Assembly: GCA_949825045.1 (NCBI GenBank)
Contig: OX463827.1
Coordinates: 4,610,501-4,674,500, forward strand
Length of the DNA stretch: 64,000 nt
Reading direction: 5' to 3'
Source: Argyresthia goedartella
Taxonomy: Eukaryota; Arthropoda; Insecta; Lepidoptera; Argyresthiidae
How positions within the stretch are numbered: position 1 is the first letter of the stretch; each line of letters opens with the position of its first letter. The notes beneath the pieces are model-generated. The model was not told where the DNA came from, searched no databases, and worked only from the letters and a program-made list of their open reading frames with translations. Shown in pieces: positions 9,830 to 20,166 of this stretch. Made by a program: the position numbers and the translations under genes.

Positions 9830-10406
9830 AGGGTATAAAAGCGGAACATTTCTGAAATTCTGGAGTCTCACGTCAGCTTCTGAACTAGAAGTACCACTTA
9901 AAGGCCTTATCCCGGGGTCGCACTACCCCGGGATCCTGCGAGCCTTCAAACTCCCTCAAACCTTCAAACAATCCTTCAAACAACGGGATCCTGCGGGCCT
10001 TCAAACTCCCTCAAACCTTCAAACAATCCTTCAAACAACGGGGTTCTGCGAGCCGTACCTACGCCGCGATCCTGCGAGCCACTCCTACAACGGGATCCTG
10101 CGAGCCGTAACTACAAATACGCCCGCTACCGTTCCACTCCTACAACGGGCTCCTGCGAGCCGTAACTACAAATACGCCCGCTACCGTTCCTACAAAGACG
10201 ATTTCAACAACATCTACAACATCAAATACACCTGCATCCTGGTCATCTCCCCACCGGTCTACTTCTCTCCGTGTTCTCCGCTTCCTTCTTTCTATCCAGA
10301 CATCTGTATTTTATAAAAACCTGTTCACATCTCATCCATCCCCATCTTCGTATCATTTTTTTATCGTCTTCATTGTAAATAACTAATAAACTGTTACTAC
10401 TAAATT
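9830..10406 (+). mobile_element. LTR-like promoter block with tandem repeats
   Basis: A TATA box sits in GGGTATAAAAGCGG. Downstream, 9920-10200 has two related tandem arrays: repeats of CGGGATCCTGCGAGCC plus TTCAAACTCCCTCAAACC, then repeats with CCGTAACTACAAATACGCCC. A pyrimidine-rich stretch and an AATAAA (10385) follow. TATA, transcribed region and poly-A signal within 600 bp suggest a solo LTR, but I could not fix the TG...CA ends or a target duplication. It could instead be a host promoter and 5' UTR. Confidence 0.35.
9834..9840 (+). promoter_or_regulatory. TATA box
   Basis: TATAAAA in a GGGTATAAAAGCGG context. It is one of the best TATA boxes in the window by sequence alone. Start site not determined. 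Confidence 0.4.
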
Positions 10407-10870
10407 TTATTCTGGTTGTTTTCTGTTAGGTTCTGGTAGATTCTTGTCGTCACACGACACCTTTTGACACGAAGCTTTAGGTCTGCTACTAAAAGCTGAT
10501 TGATGGTCGCTGCCGCAGTCAGCACCTGGTTGGTGATTCCTATTGGTGATTGATGATTGCCATTTTGTTTGGATCATGACATAGTCAATTTGGTTCCTGA
10601 ATCTACCTCCTGGGGAGACCCATGTAAAGAGTCTTCTAGGGCGTCGTTTGAAAGGTGTGTTCAAGACGTTTGTGCTCTAGTGCAGAAAAGTGCAGAAACG
10701 TTTCACCACGATGGTAGCATTCAGCACGTTATCCTCAGTGTTGCCAACCTTTGCATTAAAGTCGCCTTTGCCAACGGTTATTTCCCGAGATGGTATAGTT
10801 TTATAGTAGCTCTTATAGCTGGGTGTAGAACTGCTGCTCGTCATCTGTGTTCATACATTGTTTTTGTTAT
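10407..10870 (-). pseudogene. RTE-type LINE endonuclease fragment
   Basis: The minus strand encodes the C-terminal half of an apurinic-like (EEP) endonuclease. Seen are KGDFNAKVGNTED, then after a stop NTPFKRRPRRLFTWVSPGG, RNQIDYVMI and PGADCGSDH, the last holding the family's catalytic SDH. In RTE elements this domain nicks target DNA before reverse transcription. An in-frame TAG (LH then stop) and a frameshift upstream (DDEQQFYTQL in another frame) show it is dead. It stops abruptly at the LTR-like block. Confidence 0.8.
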
Positions 10871-11289
10871 TTTTTTCAAAAAGCGCTGAATTAATTATTT
10901 ATTCCTGCTTATTAATCATAATAATTAAATTTTTCATATTTGTATGAGTTAAGCACAACCTATTTTTAAAAGAGATCTAACGATCCATCTGTGGGAGTTT
11001 CTACGCCCTTCTTCTCCCACAGGGTTCCAATGTAGAGAAGAGGCAAAAAATAACGTTTGCTAAGTATATGTAAATATCTACAGTAATAAAGTAAAAAAAA
11101 AAACGCCTTTGGCTTGGACCATCGCAAGAGTGCAACATACTGCGCTGTACGGCCCTGACAGTGCTAAAGATTGAGTACTTAGTCATAAGCTGACTCATTA
11201 GAGCGATGTGGCTCCATACATAACATGTGTGCATGACGTATTGTAGGTATATCTGCCTATGTAGAGTCATTTATTTTGAATACGCTGCA
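10871..11289. other. no gene seen
   Basis: AT-rich sequence between the endonuclease fragment and MITE-G. Nothing recognisable. Confidence 0.5.
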
Positions 11290-11547
11290 AAAGGGAAATA
11301 TTAAACTGCACAACAAAAATACTGATTGGCACAGCAAATATCAGGGCAAAATGCTGCGGTAGCTTAGCTGAAGGGTAAAGAGGGTGAGCGAAGCGAAGCC
11401 CCCTTTATCCTTTGTGTTGGGTTGAACGTATAAGAACAACAAAAAAAACTTAAAACATAAACTTCAGTACCTTCACATTAAATACCTATTTAAAACATAA
11501 AAAAGTGTTTTTGTTGATCCTTTTTTGCTGTGCAAATCAGTATTTTG
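11290..11547. mobile_element. MITE-G, copy 1
   Basis: Left end AATATTAAACTGCAC, then ATACTGATTGGCACAGCAAA; right end TTTTGCTGTGCAAATCAGTA. These are inverted copies of each other. The interior has GCTGCGGTAGCTTAG and GAGCGAAGCGAAGCCCCC. No transposase. Copies at 22817 and 50016. Confidence 0.85.
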
Positions 11548-11673
11548 TAAATACCATAACGTCGTGAAAAATATTGATATAAAACTGTATATAAAACTGT
11601 AAATCTGTTTAATAAACATATCTCTGTAAACCCGCTTTTTTATTCATTTATTTATTTAGTTATATAAAAACAC

Positions 11674-12043
11674 AAATGTAGCCCATTAATGTCCTCACCG
11701 AGGGGCAAGGGCCTTTACCTGGATATGTGTAAGATTGAGCCGTACTCCACCACGCTGGCTCAGTGCGGGTTGATGGAATGGAATCGGGCTAGTGGCCAAC
11801 CCGAACGTCAGAAGTTATCAAGCTGCCCTATTGGGGCCACATAGCTTTACGACTACTTCCATCGAGTAGCGATAAAAATATTAGCCTAGCCTAGGCCTAG
11901 ACTCTAGACCATTTCTTCCAAAACACGGAAATGCCCCAAAAAAATGCCACAAACGGACAGTCCATCCAGTACCACACTTAGCCAGATGTTGCTACCAGCA
12001 CGATCGTTTCCGCTGTGCGAATACCGCTGATCCACGGATGCTT
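11674..12043 (-). repeat. SINE-A', copy 1
   Basis: Same 3' half as SINE-A (GTAGCCCATTAATGTCC, then CACCACGCTGGCTCAGTGCG on this strand) but with a longer middle (GGCCAACCCGA, GCTGCCCTATTGGGGCC) and a different head ending GCGAATACCGCTGATCCACG. On the minus strand this head contains a TGGCNNAGCGG-like A box. Part of the middle is scrambled at 11880-11930. Confidence 0.75.
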
Positions 12044-12283
12044 AGAGATGCTTAGAGGCCTTGCTTCATAAGGTCATTTTCACAGTAAGCTCTTCCCAAG
12101 ATCTTCACAACACAGGTAATAATAATTCACAAAGTTAAAAACCTTAAATAAACTGACTTCAAGTTCAAGCCATATTTCTTCCTCCCCTGACGGGATGCCA
12201 ATGTCGTCTTATACACGAAAATTCCTCATGAAAACTATTGCTGAACGGAACCACAAACCAAAACGTCTGTGTATATATTTTTG

Positions 12284-12600
12284 TTTTTGTTGATTTTTTC
12301 AAAAAGCTCTTAATAAATTTTGATAAAATTTATATGGGACCAGTATGACCTACCAATCAAAACGAGAATCATCAAAATCGATTCATGATAGGAGGTTTTA
12401 TGACAGCTGGGAGTTCTGGGATCATAACGAAAGAGTCCTCTTTCACTTTTTTTCTAATCTATTATATATTTATTTATATCTCTTGACGAAATAATCGCGT
12501 AGCCAACATACAACAAAATAATAACAGTCTAATTGAGAACCTCCACCTTTTTGAAGTCGGTTGAAAATAAAAATAAACAAAATGGCTTCCAGACTTTCGC
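12284..12600 (-). repeat. dispersed repeat J (CAACCGACTTC type)
   Basis: Minus-strand copy. TTTTTGAAGTCGGTTGAAAA (12549) and ATCATCAAAATCGATTCATG are paired at 38735-39005 by CTTCAAAAAGGAGTATCTTC and TTTTGATGATTCTTG in the other direction. This is a common lepidopteran repeat in my recollection. Confidence 0.6.
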
Positions 12601-13333
12601 GCCATTTTTACTTTTTTCCGTGTCCGAGCAGGCACGGCTTGTATCGAGCAGCCCTTCGTTATTAGCATGCATTATCACGTCTCGGTGGAAAGTGTAAACT
12701 CTTGCCCTTGAGGAGACCCGATGCGATGGCACGCCCGTATTAAGCTGCCTACACAATAGGCTATAATATCGAAATATATATGTGAAATATTGTGAAAATA
12801 CACTCGTTTGAACGTCATCAAGCAGGCTGAGGACTGCCCTCAGCAGTGGATAGGGCTCTCAAGTACCTACAGTATTTCCATCTTTGGCCATCTGCTCTAG
12901 CTCCACACAGTCTGAGGTGACGAGGGTGGCTTCTCATGTTGACTACCTATCTATAATTGGTTGACTGGTTTGATAGTTCAGACTACTTTCAATTCCATTT
13001 ATTTTCAATGTGGTCGAGCTAGGATTTTTAATTTTCGAGTATCTAATGATACTGTGCGACCTAATTAAAAATATGCGTAGTCGATTGTCTCTTCACCATT
13101 TTCCATTATCGACCGAGCGAGCGAAGCGTCCAGTTTCGAGATTGGCCAAAATGCATTTTACCTTCTGTCTGTCTGTCTGTTCTCGCCTAGAGATCGCAAT
13201 TTCTCAACCGATTCTCCTGAAATTTTGTGAGCAGATTCGATAATTATATAGATTGTTTTGTCGAGTAAGTTTTTAGATGCTTTTTAAATGGCGGACGAAT
13301 GGCGTTACAAGGTTATTGGTACTTTAATACTTC
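12601..13333. other. no gene; short-repeat remnants
   Basis: Around 13100-13230 is a GAGCGAGCGAAGCG tract, a (CTGT)n run and a CTCAACCGATTCTCCTGAAA stretch, the usual layout of worn dispersed repeats. No coding region supported. Confidence 0.45.
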
Positions 13334-13553
13334 ATGTACTATCGAACCAACTGAATCATGACCCTTTTGCCTGATAATTCGTTTGAAACTTTCAAACTTG
13401 TAAGATCTATCAAAATGTCAGTGTCTAATCAAATGATAACAAGTTCGTTACCAAGGAAATAAACCTTCAAGCGAATTTCGACCTACTTGCATTTAAGGGG
13501 TTTAGCAAAATAAGCTTATGGTGGGTCATGATTCAGATGGTTCGATAGTACAT
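13334..13553. mobile_element. 220-bp MITE-O
   Basis: 31-bp inverted ends with one mismatch: ATGTACTATCGAACCAACTG at 13334 and its inverse ending at 13553 (GGTTCGATAGTACAT). No coding capacity. The right flank (CCAGGTGCATTCATAAGTTT) matches part of the GGTTCCGTACC repeat at 45330, so the MITE may sit in an old copy. Confidence 0.75.
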
Positions 13554-14336
13554 AACCAGGTGCATTCATAAGTTTGTATGTTGCATTTAAAAAAAATGCA
13601 GTCGGGTTAATATAATAATTCTAGTTGTTCATCCGATAAACTTAAAGGGGTCGGGGGTAGTTTGTTGTAGCAAACATATTCGGTATTAAACGTATTCAGC
13701 GGATTTCAGATTTTTATTTTATTTCGGAAAATGTATCCCTAATCGGACTATGCAGATCTTTCCGCCTTCACGAGACGAATACGTAGACACCAGAGTTGAC
13801 CAACTTACACCTACCCCTATTTTGCTCAAAAGTCTGCATCGCAATTGAAAAATTCAAGCACCTGAAATTCAATTGGAAATTGGACTTTCTCCGTTAAATT
13901 GTTGCGCATCGCATACAAACTTGTATCGCATTATAATAAAGCCTTTTGTCCGTCAGTCGTGACAATATGTTCATGTATGTCGGAGGGCTGGCGAGGTCTA
14001 CTGTTCTCTCATAACCACTACTATAATATAACATGTTAACAAGTGTATGACCGGCCTAAGCAGCTTCGAGTAAATCTAGAACATTCTGGTAATCGTCCTT
14101 CTGACGCTGGAAATAAGGCACGTCTTATTTGGACGTTTAGTTTTTGTTTTTGTTCCACTTGCTCGCGCTATTTGCGGCCAGATGCTTTTTGATCTTTTAT
14201 GTAAGCCAAAACATAGCCAGCAAAGACACGCGAACTTTTTTCCTAACGGGGGTGACAGAGCGATATTAATATTCGATGGTGTGTTTGAATCTTTAGTAAG
14301 ACAGTTAAAAGTACCTATATAATAATAAAATAATAA
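13554..14336. other. no gene seen
   Basis: Starts with a short scrap of the 45330-type repeat; the rest is AT-rich and unremarkable. Confidence 0.45.
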
Positions 14337-14641
14337 TGAATGTGGCATATTAATGTCCCCGACGAGGGGCACGGGCCTTTACCCGGATACGCAAGATTAA
14401 GCCATCCTCCACCACGCTGGCACAGTGCGGGTTGACGGAGGGTTTGTACGACCACTATCAATATATACATAGCGATAGTAGCCGGGACCTACAGCTTAAC
14501 GTGAATCCGAAACACTGAACGTCCGATAATGTGCTTAAAATAAATAAATCTCCGTGTATCTCATTGATACACGGTCAGGATTTGAACCAGCATCTCCAGT
14601 GTGAGAAGCAAGCGTGAAACCCATTAGACCAAGGAGCTCCT
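14337..14641 (-). repeat. SINE-A, copy 2
   Basis: Full-length. On the minus strand it runs from GGAGCTCCTTGGTCTAATGG to the ATTAATATGCCAC end. It contains a small extra insertion, ATCTCCGTGTATCTCATTG, with local duplication. Confidence 0.85.
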
Positions 14642-14764
14642 TAAAGTACCTATTAGAAATAAATTAAATTGGCCGGGCAAGGATATGGTTTGCTTATTTA
14701 GTATTAGGCTAACCCAGCTTATTCTAATTAACAATATGGTATTTGACTGCTAATTAAAATATAT

Positions 14765-15010
14765 GACGACCCGAATGGCCGAGTCGGCAGTGACCCTGCC
14801 TACGAAGCCAAGGGTTCGAGTCCCGGTGGGGGCAAATATTTGCTTGACGAGAACGGATGTTTGTACCCTAGTCATGGTTGTTTATCTATCTAAGTATAAT
14901 ATTTATCTATATAAGTGTGTGTAGCGTTGTCTAGTACCCAAGATATAGGAAATCCTCGTTTGGGGCTAGATTAATGTGTGTCAATAGTGTCCAAGGTATT
15001 ATTATTATTT
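14765..15010 (+). repeat. SINE-B, copy 1
   Basis: SINE-B has the head GACGACCCGAATGGCCGAGT (A box) with GGTTCGAGTCCCGGTGGGGG (B box), the body GAACGGATGTTTGTACCC and TTGTTTATCTATCTAAGTAT, and ends GTCCAAGGTATTATTATT. This copy lacks the few bases GTCCCG before the B box. Confidence 0.9.
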
Positions 15011-15313
15011 ATTTACTTTTTAGGAGCTGTCAAAACGATAATTTTCTTCACGAGTTCTATTAAATACTAGTTGTGACGTCATAGTCAATTGCTGTCTTTA
15101 TAATACAAAATTGATTTTTTATAAAATACAACTTCTGGAAATAGAAAGAAAGAAAGAAACATTTATTCACAAACACACAGGACACGCATATTAAACAAAA
15201 AATAAACAAAAAAACTTATAACAAGTGTGTCTCTGTGGCAGTGAACCGGACACTGGCTCAGCATTATGCTGAGATGTCAGACACCTACAGCGCTGATTTT
15301 CAGCCAGCAACAT

Positions 15314-16620
15314 AGTCAGGTCATAAGTTCTGTCACATGTGCAATATGAAATAATTTAGACATGTTTATTATTTATGTAAACATTTATATAGCAAAATTA
15401 AATTAATAAAACATAGATTCTTATGGTAATAAAGTTTATTCAAAATGACCCCCGCGATTTTGAATACAGGCCTTTATTCTGCGCGGCCAGTCGTCTATCG
15501 CAGCACGAACGAGGTCCATGTCAATATCGGCGGCTGCCTTAATCAAGGATGCCTTGAGTCCAAGACTCCAAATCAGGATGAGGCTTTGAGCAGGCCTTTT
15601 CCTCCAAGTTTTGCCATATCTTGTAATCTAACGGACTCAAATCTGGACTGGAGGAGGGCCAGTCTTCGTGCCGGATGAAGTCGATTTCACGCGCCGCCAG
15701 CCAGTCTTGTGTGCTTTTCGCTCTATGAGCTGGCGCAGAATCTTGTTGGAATACCCAGTGCCTGTTATTAAACATGGTATGAGAAACAGGTTCCACAAGG
15801 TTCTTGAGGACTGTAATTTGATACACAACTGCATTCGTTTTTACGCCTTTCTCACAAAAATGTACCTCAGTTAAGCCCCAATAAGAGACTCCCAACCAAA
15901 CCATGAGCGAGGATGGAAAATGACCTCGTTGGACACGCGGAATACGGTTGCTCGCTTCTTCACTGCTGTGTGCGTACACCTTATCATTTTGTTTGTTGTA
16001 GCTCTCTTCCACGGTGAAAAATTTTTCATCCGAAAAAATAATTTCCCGATGCTTTTTTCCCGCGTACCGCTTCAACAAAGCACGGCATCTCTTCAGTCTC
16101 AGGTCCATTAAACGAGCGTCCAAACGATGTCCTGTTTTTCTTCGATATGCCCTAAGCCCTAAGTCTTCATTTAACACCCTTTTCACCGTGGTCCTGCTTA
16201 ACCCCATCTGAAGGGCCAACAGTTTCTGCTTACGTATGGAATTTCTTTGAATTCGTGCCTTCACAGCTTTTATCACTGCTGGAGTCCTAACAGAGCGATG
16301 GCGACCACTTCTTGACCTGTCATCTACACTAGAGTCTTCATTGTATCGTTTTATGGTACGATAAACGAATCTTTTGGTTATATTCAAATTTTTCAGTAAG
16401 TCGAAAATCTGAATTGGCGCGTAACCGCAACGATGCAACGCAATAACTGCGACACGGTCTTCTTTAAGTGTCCACTCCATATTTAAAAATGAGGAAAATT
16501 CTAAAAAGTACACATTTTTATTTTCATGAAAAATTCGAAATTCGAATTCAATAAACTTTTTTGTGGCCAGCTTTCTAAATTCAAAAGTTTTTATTGTGTG
16601 ACAGAACTTATGACCTGACT
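15314..16620 (-). mobile_element. mariner element, maT/mori-like (DD37D)
   Basis: A 1.3-kb transposon with perfect 24-bp inverted ends, AGTCAGGTCATAAGTTCTGT plus CACA at 15314-15337 and its inverse at 16597-16620. The left flank gives a TA; on the right the equivalent bases read TG, so the TA duplication has probably decayed. It carries one transposase gene on the minus strand and sits inside a LINE 3' UTR. Confidence 0.9.
15436..16480 (-). pseudogene. mariner transposase, one frameshift near the C terminus
   Basis: Start chosen at 16480 (MEWTLKEDRVAVIALHRCGY). The open frame extends further upstream only by reading through the element end. An N-terminal helix-turn-helix (about residues 5-60, with RFVYRTIKRY) binds the ends, followed by a basic RSRSGRHRSVRT linker. 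The catalytic acidic residues are in IIFSDEKFF, VFQQDSAPAHR and SPDLSPLDYKIW; 37 residues separate the second and third, the DD37D spacing of maT/mori mariners. The main frame ends early at 15539. The normal tail (AAADIDMDLVRAAIDDWPRR ... GGHFE, stop at 15436-15438) is in another frame, so one net extra base lies near 15555. Catalytic core intact, but this copy is probably inactive. Confidence 0.9.
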
Positions 16621-16819
16621 GTGTATATATATCTATAAAATACCTAGATTTTTGGGACAGGCGAAATAGAAATAAACATAAATACAAAGTGAGATAATAA
16701 TGTAAACACAACATAGATGCAACTTCATTAATATAATATTTACAGTAAGAATTAAAAACAAAACTAGATAAATAAAAGAAATGCAATTGGCATATTTATT
16801 GCTGTCACAGTGCTGGGGA

Positions 16820-17970
16820 TTAGGATGTTTTCTGGAGCGTCAACAAATAGCCTTTAAGCATACGCTTAAAGGTGTATCTGCTAAGCGCCCCTTGGATAGG
16901 AGGAGGGATATCATTCCAGCACTTAGACGCCGCAAACTTGAAACTACCTCTGAAAGCAGCGGTTCGGCGCATAGTTATAATGGCCATTGCCTTGAACCTG
17001 CGCACACTTTTGGACCAAACCAGTTTATTAAAAAGGTAGGTGGGGGTTTTGTGTCTTACCACCCCGAACAGCAGAGTGGCCAAGTGCAGGCGCCGGCGTG
17101 CAGGCATGTTAAGCAAGTTAGCGGCTTTCAAGTATGGAGTGATGTGGGACCGGGGAGGGACTCTGAAACAAAAACGAGCACATGCGTTCTGCACTCGTTG
17201 TATGAGCCTCTTGGAACGACCAGTAATGCACCCATCACACACGACATCACAATAGTTTAACCTAGATAATATAAGTGATTCACATAGGTCAACACGCAAA
17301 TAGACACTAAGGTAATCTCGTATATTATATAGAACTTTGAGGCGATAGAAGCAGTTACTCACAACATTTAGTATGTGGTTCTCAAAGCGCAAATTCCCGT
17401 CCATTAAAAGGCCGAGGTTGGTTGCTTTTACCACCTGTTCGATTGGTTCGCCCATGACGGCGACATTCCAGGAAGTCAGAGCTTCAAGGGTATTACGGAT
17501 TTGATGTTTTGACCCAAAAACGACATATTTCGACTTTCCAGGATTAAGAACTAAACAGCTCTTGTCCGACCAAGAGGGAATACGGTCTAGGTCAGCATTT
17601 ATCTTGTTTATGGCCGCAGATGTGTCTGACGGCACGCTGGAAAAGTAAAGTTGCACGTCGTCCGCGTACAGGTGATACTTGCAGCTCTCTATACTGTTAG
17701 TGATATCAGCGCTATACAGTATGAAGAGCAGAGGCCCGAGTATCGAACCCTGCGGTACTCCTCTTGTCACAGGACAAACAGAGGTCCGCAGAGCACTACC
17801 ATCCACCCTAAGCAATGCAACTGCCTGCGCACGGCCAGACAAATAGCTACTGAACCATTTTGTAGCAGTGACATCAAACCCGTAATACGACATCTTGGAT
17901 AATAGTAGGGGTATGCTAATATAGTCGAAGGCCCTGGAGAAATCTAAAAGTACTAAAAAAGTACTTGTAG
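16820..17970 (-). CDS. LINE reverse transcriptase, C-terminal part (5'-truncated)
   Basis: An open minus-strand frame of about 380 codons enters the reverse transcriptase domain at LVLLDFSRAFDYISIPLL. In order it shows RGVPQGSILGPLLFILYSAD, the catalytic YADDVQLYFS and LVLNPGKSKYVVFG. A long C-terminal domain follows with RVQNACARFCFRVPPRSHIT and ASKCWNDIPPPI, ending at TAA 16820-16822. In LINEs this enzyme copies the element's RNA onto nicked chromosomal DNA. The N-terminal endonuclease and ORF1 are absent because the copy is truncated near 17965, the usual result of incomplete target-primed reverse transcription. There is no start codon of its own: the first in-frame Met near 17995 lies in flanking DNA. 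The frame is uninterrupted, so the copy is fairly young. Confidence 0.9.
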
Positions 17971-18076
17971 AAATATACAATTCTGATATTTTCAAATATT
18001 TTTGTTGAAATAGGTTCAGCTTGAGACACGTTTTTAAATTTATTGGACTTCTTTGTCAAATAACTCATTATAAAAT

Positions 18077-18398
18077 TTAGCTTATTAAAAAAACTATTAT
18101 AATAAACGTATATTCTATTATATCTATCCAATTAATCTCAATAACTATGTCTTAAAAATTTATATTGTAATTTATCAAATATCTACGCAAAAGATAATAT
18201 TGTTAATTTGTATTGGGAAGTAACTACTCACACTATGCCACAGGGCTTGCCCTTTTTTAGGGAGTAGTGAACTTTGTAATTGTATATCTTTTTCCTTAAT
18301 AAAGTTATGTTTATGAAAAAAAAAACTATAGTTTAGACCACGGAACTATAGATATAATAGAATATACGTTTATTATAATAGTTTTTTTAATAAGCTAA
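18077..18398. repeat. perfect 51-bp inverted repeat with a rearranged centre
   Basis: 18077-18127 and 18348-18398 are exact inverted copies (starting TTAGCTTATTAAAAAAACTA). The 220-bp centre holds a LINE-like 3' end on the plus strand (CCTTAATAAAGTTATGTTTA followed by poly-A at about 18316). This is joined to TTTAGACCACGGAACT (18332-18346), which is the start of a SINE-A head in the reverse direction. The rest of that SINE head resumes just after the right arm (TGGGTTGACGCTTG). Confidence 0.95.
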
Positions 18399-18495
18399 TG
18401 GGTTGACGCTTGTTTCTCACACAGGAGACACAGGTTCGATTCCTGACCATGTCCCAATGAGATAATTCATTTATCTTAAGTATGCGTATATATAA
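18396..18495 (+). repeat. SINE-A head fragment
   Basis: TAATGGGTTGACGCTTGTTT through GGTTCGATTCCTGACCATGT is the head of SINE-A minus its first dozen bases, which lie inverted at 18332-18346. Runs into repeat D. Confidence 0.8.
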
Positions 18496-18516
18496 GTATT
18501 ATGCGGACGTTCTAAC

Positions 18517-18675
18517 GGTGGTGGAGAAACATCGCGAGGAAACCTTCATTACACAATAGCTGCGGCAATGGGCTAGCCCCCTGTAACGCTGGATCTTTGA
18601 ATAACTGGATCAAAGTGGGCACAACTGTGCCATTGCCAACCCGTATGGGAAAAGGCGTGACGCTATGGAATGTCA
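18517..18675 (+). repeat. dispersed repeat D, longest copy
   Basis: Contains ACGGTGGTGGAGAAACATCG, GAGGAAACCTTC, GGCAATGGGCTAGC and CCGTATGGGAAAAGGCGTGA. I associate this string with a repeat common in Lepidoptera. Related scraps at 5520, 6600 and 56925. Confidence 0.7.
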
Positions 18676-18825
18676 TGTATGATCTATTCTAATTCCGCTT
18701 CTTACTGTACAGTAGGTACAAACTTTAATAATGCGAAGGTTCAGACTTAAATAGGATGCTTTCGAAGGATGTCGGCCAACATCTTCCGTTAAGTTGCCGT
18801 CTGTTCTGACCAATTACGCTATAAT

Positions 18826-19109
18826 AAATGTAGCCCATTAAAGTCCCCACCGAGGGACACAGGCCCTTACTCGGATACGAATAAGATTAAGCCATTCTCC
18901 ACCGCGCTGGCTCAGTGCGGGTTGATGGAGGGGTTTTACGACCACTACCACATAGCGATAGTAGCCGGGACCTCAGCTTAACGTGTCATCCGAAACACTG
19001 AAAGTCCGATATTGTACTTAAGATAAATTAATTATCTCATTGGTCAGGATTTGAACCTGCCTCTCCTGTGTGACAAGCAAGCGTGAAACCTGTTAGACCA
19101 CGGAGCTCT
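18826..19109 (-). repeat. SINE-A, copy 3
   Basis: Full-length minus-strand copy, head GGAGCTCCGTGGTCTAACAG-like at 19109 and tail GGGCTACATTTAT at 18826. Abuts a GGTTCCGTA repeat. Confidence 0.9.
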
Positions 19110-19112
19110 TTT

Positions 19113-19550
19113 TAGGGTTCCGTAGGAAAACAAGGAACCCGTATAGTTTCGACAAGTCTCTCTGTCCGTCCGTCTGTCCGTCCGTAAGTCACAGCAACGT
19201 TATGCAGAATCTATTAAGACGACACAGTTGAAACTTAGTATGTAGATTTATTCTGTGAACCGCTTTACGATTTTTATACAAAAATTGAAAAATTAAAATT
19301 ATTTCATGGAACTGAAACCATTTCTTTTTTCATTCTACCTATGGGGTTGTCTATCTTTAATCTTTAAAAATGACATTGAGGTTTTTTAACCGTTTTTCCT
19401 TAGAGTAAATCGTTAAAGAGACAGACCCTTCCAAAGTGGAAAAAACACTATGAAAAACAAAGGTTCAACACAAATATCCAGTCACATAATTACCTTGCTA
19501 CTAAGGAACCCTTCATGGGCGAGTCCGACTCACGCTTGGCCTTTTTTTTC
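19113..19550 (-). repeat. GGTTCCGTACC repeat (family E), copy 4
   Basis: One end is AGGGTTCCGTAGGAAAAC with TCTGTCCGTCCGTCTGTCC. The other end is GAGTCCGACTCACGCTTGGC followed by a T run, the inverse of the family's 5' end. Confidence 0.75.
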
Positions 19551-20166
19551 TCAAGCAATTGAACTTCCTAGTAGTGATGACTTAAGGCCCAGTTCTGGCT
19601 GTTGAGGTGCGGGGCGCCGCATTCGCCCATCGTCTTCTGGCGGGGTAGCGGGCGGCGAGGAATAGCATCGGCCCGCTGTTTTTTTTTCGAATATACTGAG
19701 AAACGGAAAAAAGCTAATTGATACAATTAAATGATTGATAAGGAGCTCTAAAAGAGGAAAATTAGGTACAAAAATTATGAGAAAATCAGTAATTTTATAT
19801 CAAGATTTTTTTATTTCCTTTTAAATATAGACTGTGTTCAGGATTTTTTACGATCGAGGCAAAATTATCCAATCGTAACAACACAGTATTTAAAAGAGAT
19901 TATCTCATTGTGAATAAAATAGTACATTTCCCACGAGTTTGAAAACTCTTATATTTACGAAACGAGAAGCTTACGGCACGAGCCGAAGGCGCGGTCGTAG
20001 CGAGGTTCGTAAAAAGCCTTTTCGAACGAGTTGGGAATAGAATTTTTCCGCCTGAGAACCCAAAATCAAGCGGCGAAGATGCTATTTTTTGCTCAGAAGT
20101 CAGAAATATATAAATATATATTTTTGAGACCGATGAATTTAGTAGTTATTTTTTTGCCAAAGCGCT
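19551..20166. other. no gene seen
   Basis: A GC-rich patch at 19580-19680 (GGGGCGCCGCATTCGCCC) and an AT-rich remainder with a CGAGCCGAAGGCGCGGTCG tract. Nothing coding is supported. Confidence 0.4.

Larger units (their letters stand above)
15141..17970 (-). mobile_element. 5'-truncated LINE, split by a mariner
   Basis: A non-LTR retrotransposon on the minus strand: coding part 16820 to about 17965, 3' UTR 16621-16819 and 15141-15313, ending AATAAATGTTTCTTTCTTTC, so its tail is a TTTC microsatellite rather than poly-A. The UTR is interrupted by the mariner at 15314-16620. A second copy at 24249-24705 has the uninterrupted UTR (GCGCTGATTTTCAGCCAGCA and, beyond the site, GGGACAGGTGAAAGAGAAAT). 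Jockey/CR1-like group by reverse transcriptase sequence; the exact clade is not certain. Confidence 0.85.

Noticed and set aside
14765..14845. tRNA gene-like A and B boxes (GGCCGAGTCGG, GGTTCGAGTCC)
   Set aside because: The sequence continues into a fixed body and ATT tail and recurs about nine times, so it is a SINE head and not a tRNA gene.
15539..16786. Transposase start at the upstream Met of the 415-codon frame
   Set aside because: The first 100 or so residues come from the LINE flank and the mariner end; MEWTLKEDR at 16480 is the family start.
16781..17260. 159-codon plus-strand frame
   Set aside because: Antisense shadow of the LINE reverse transcriptase C-terminal region.
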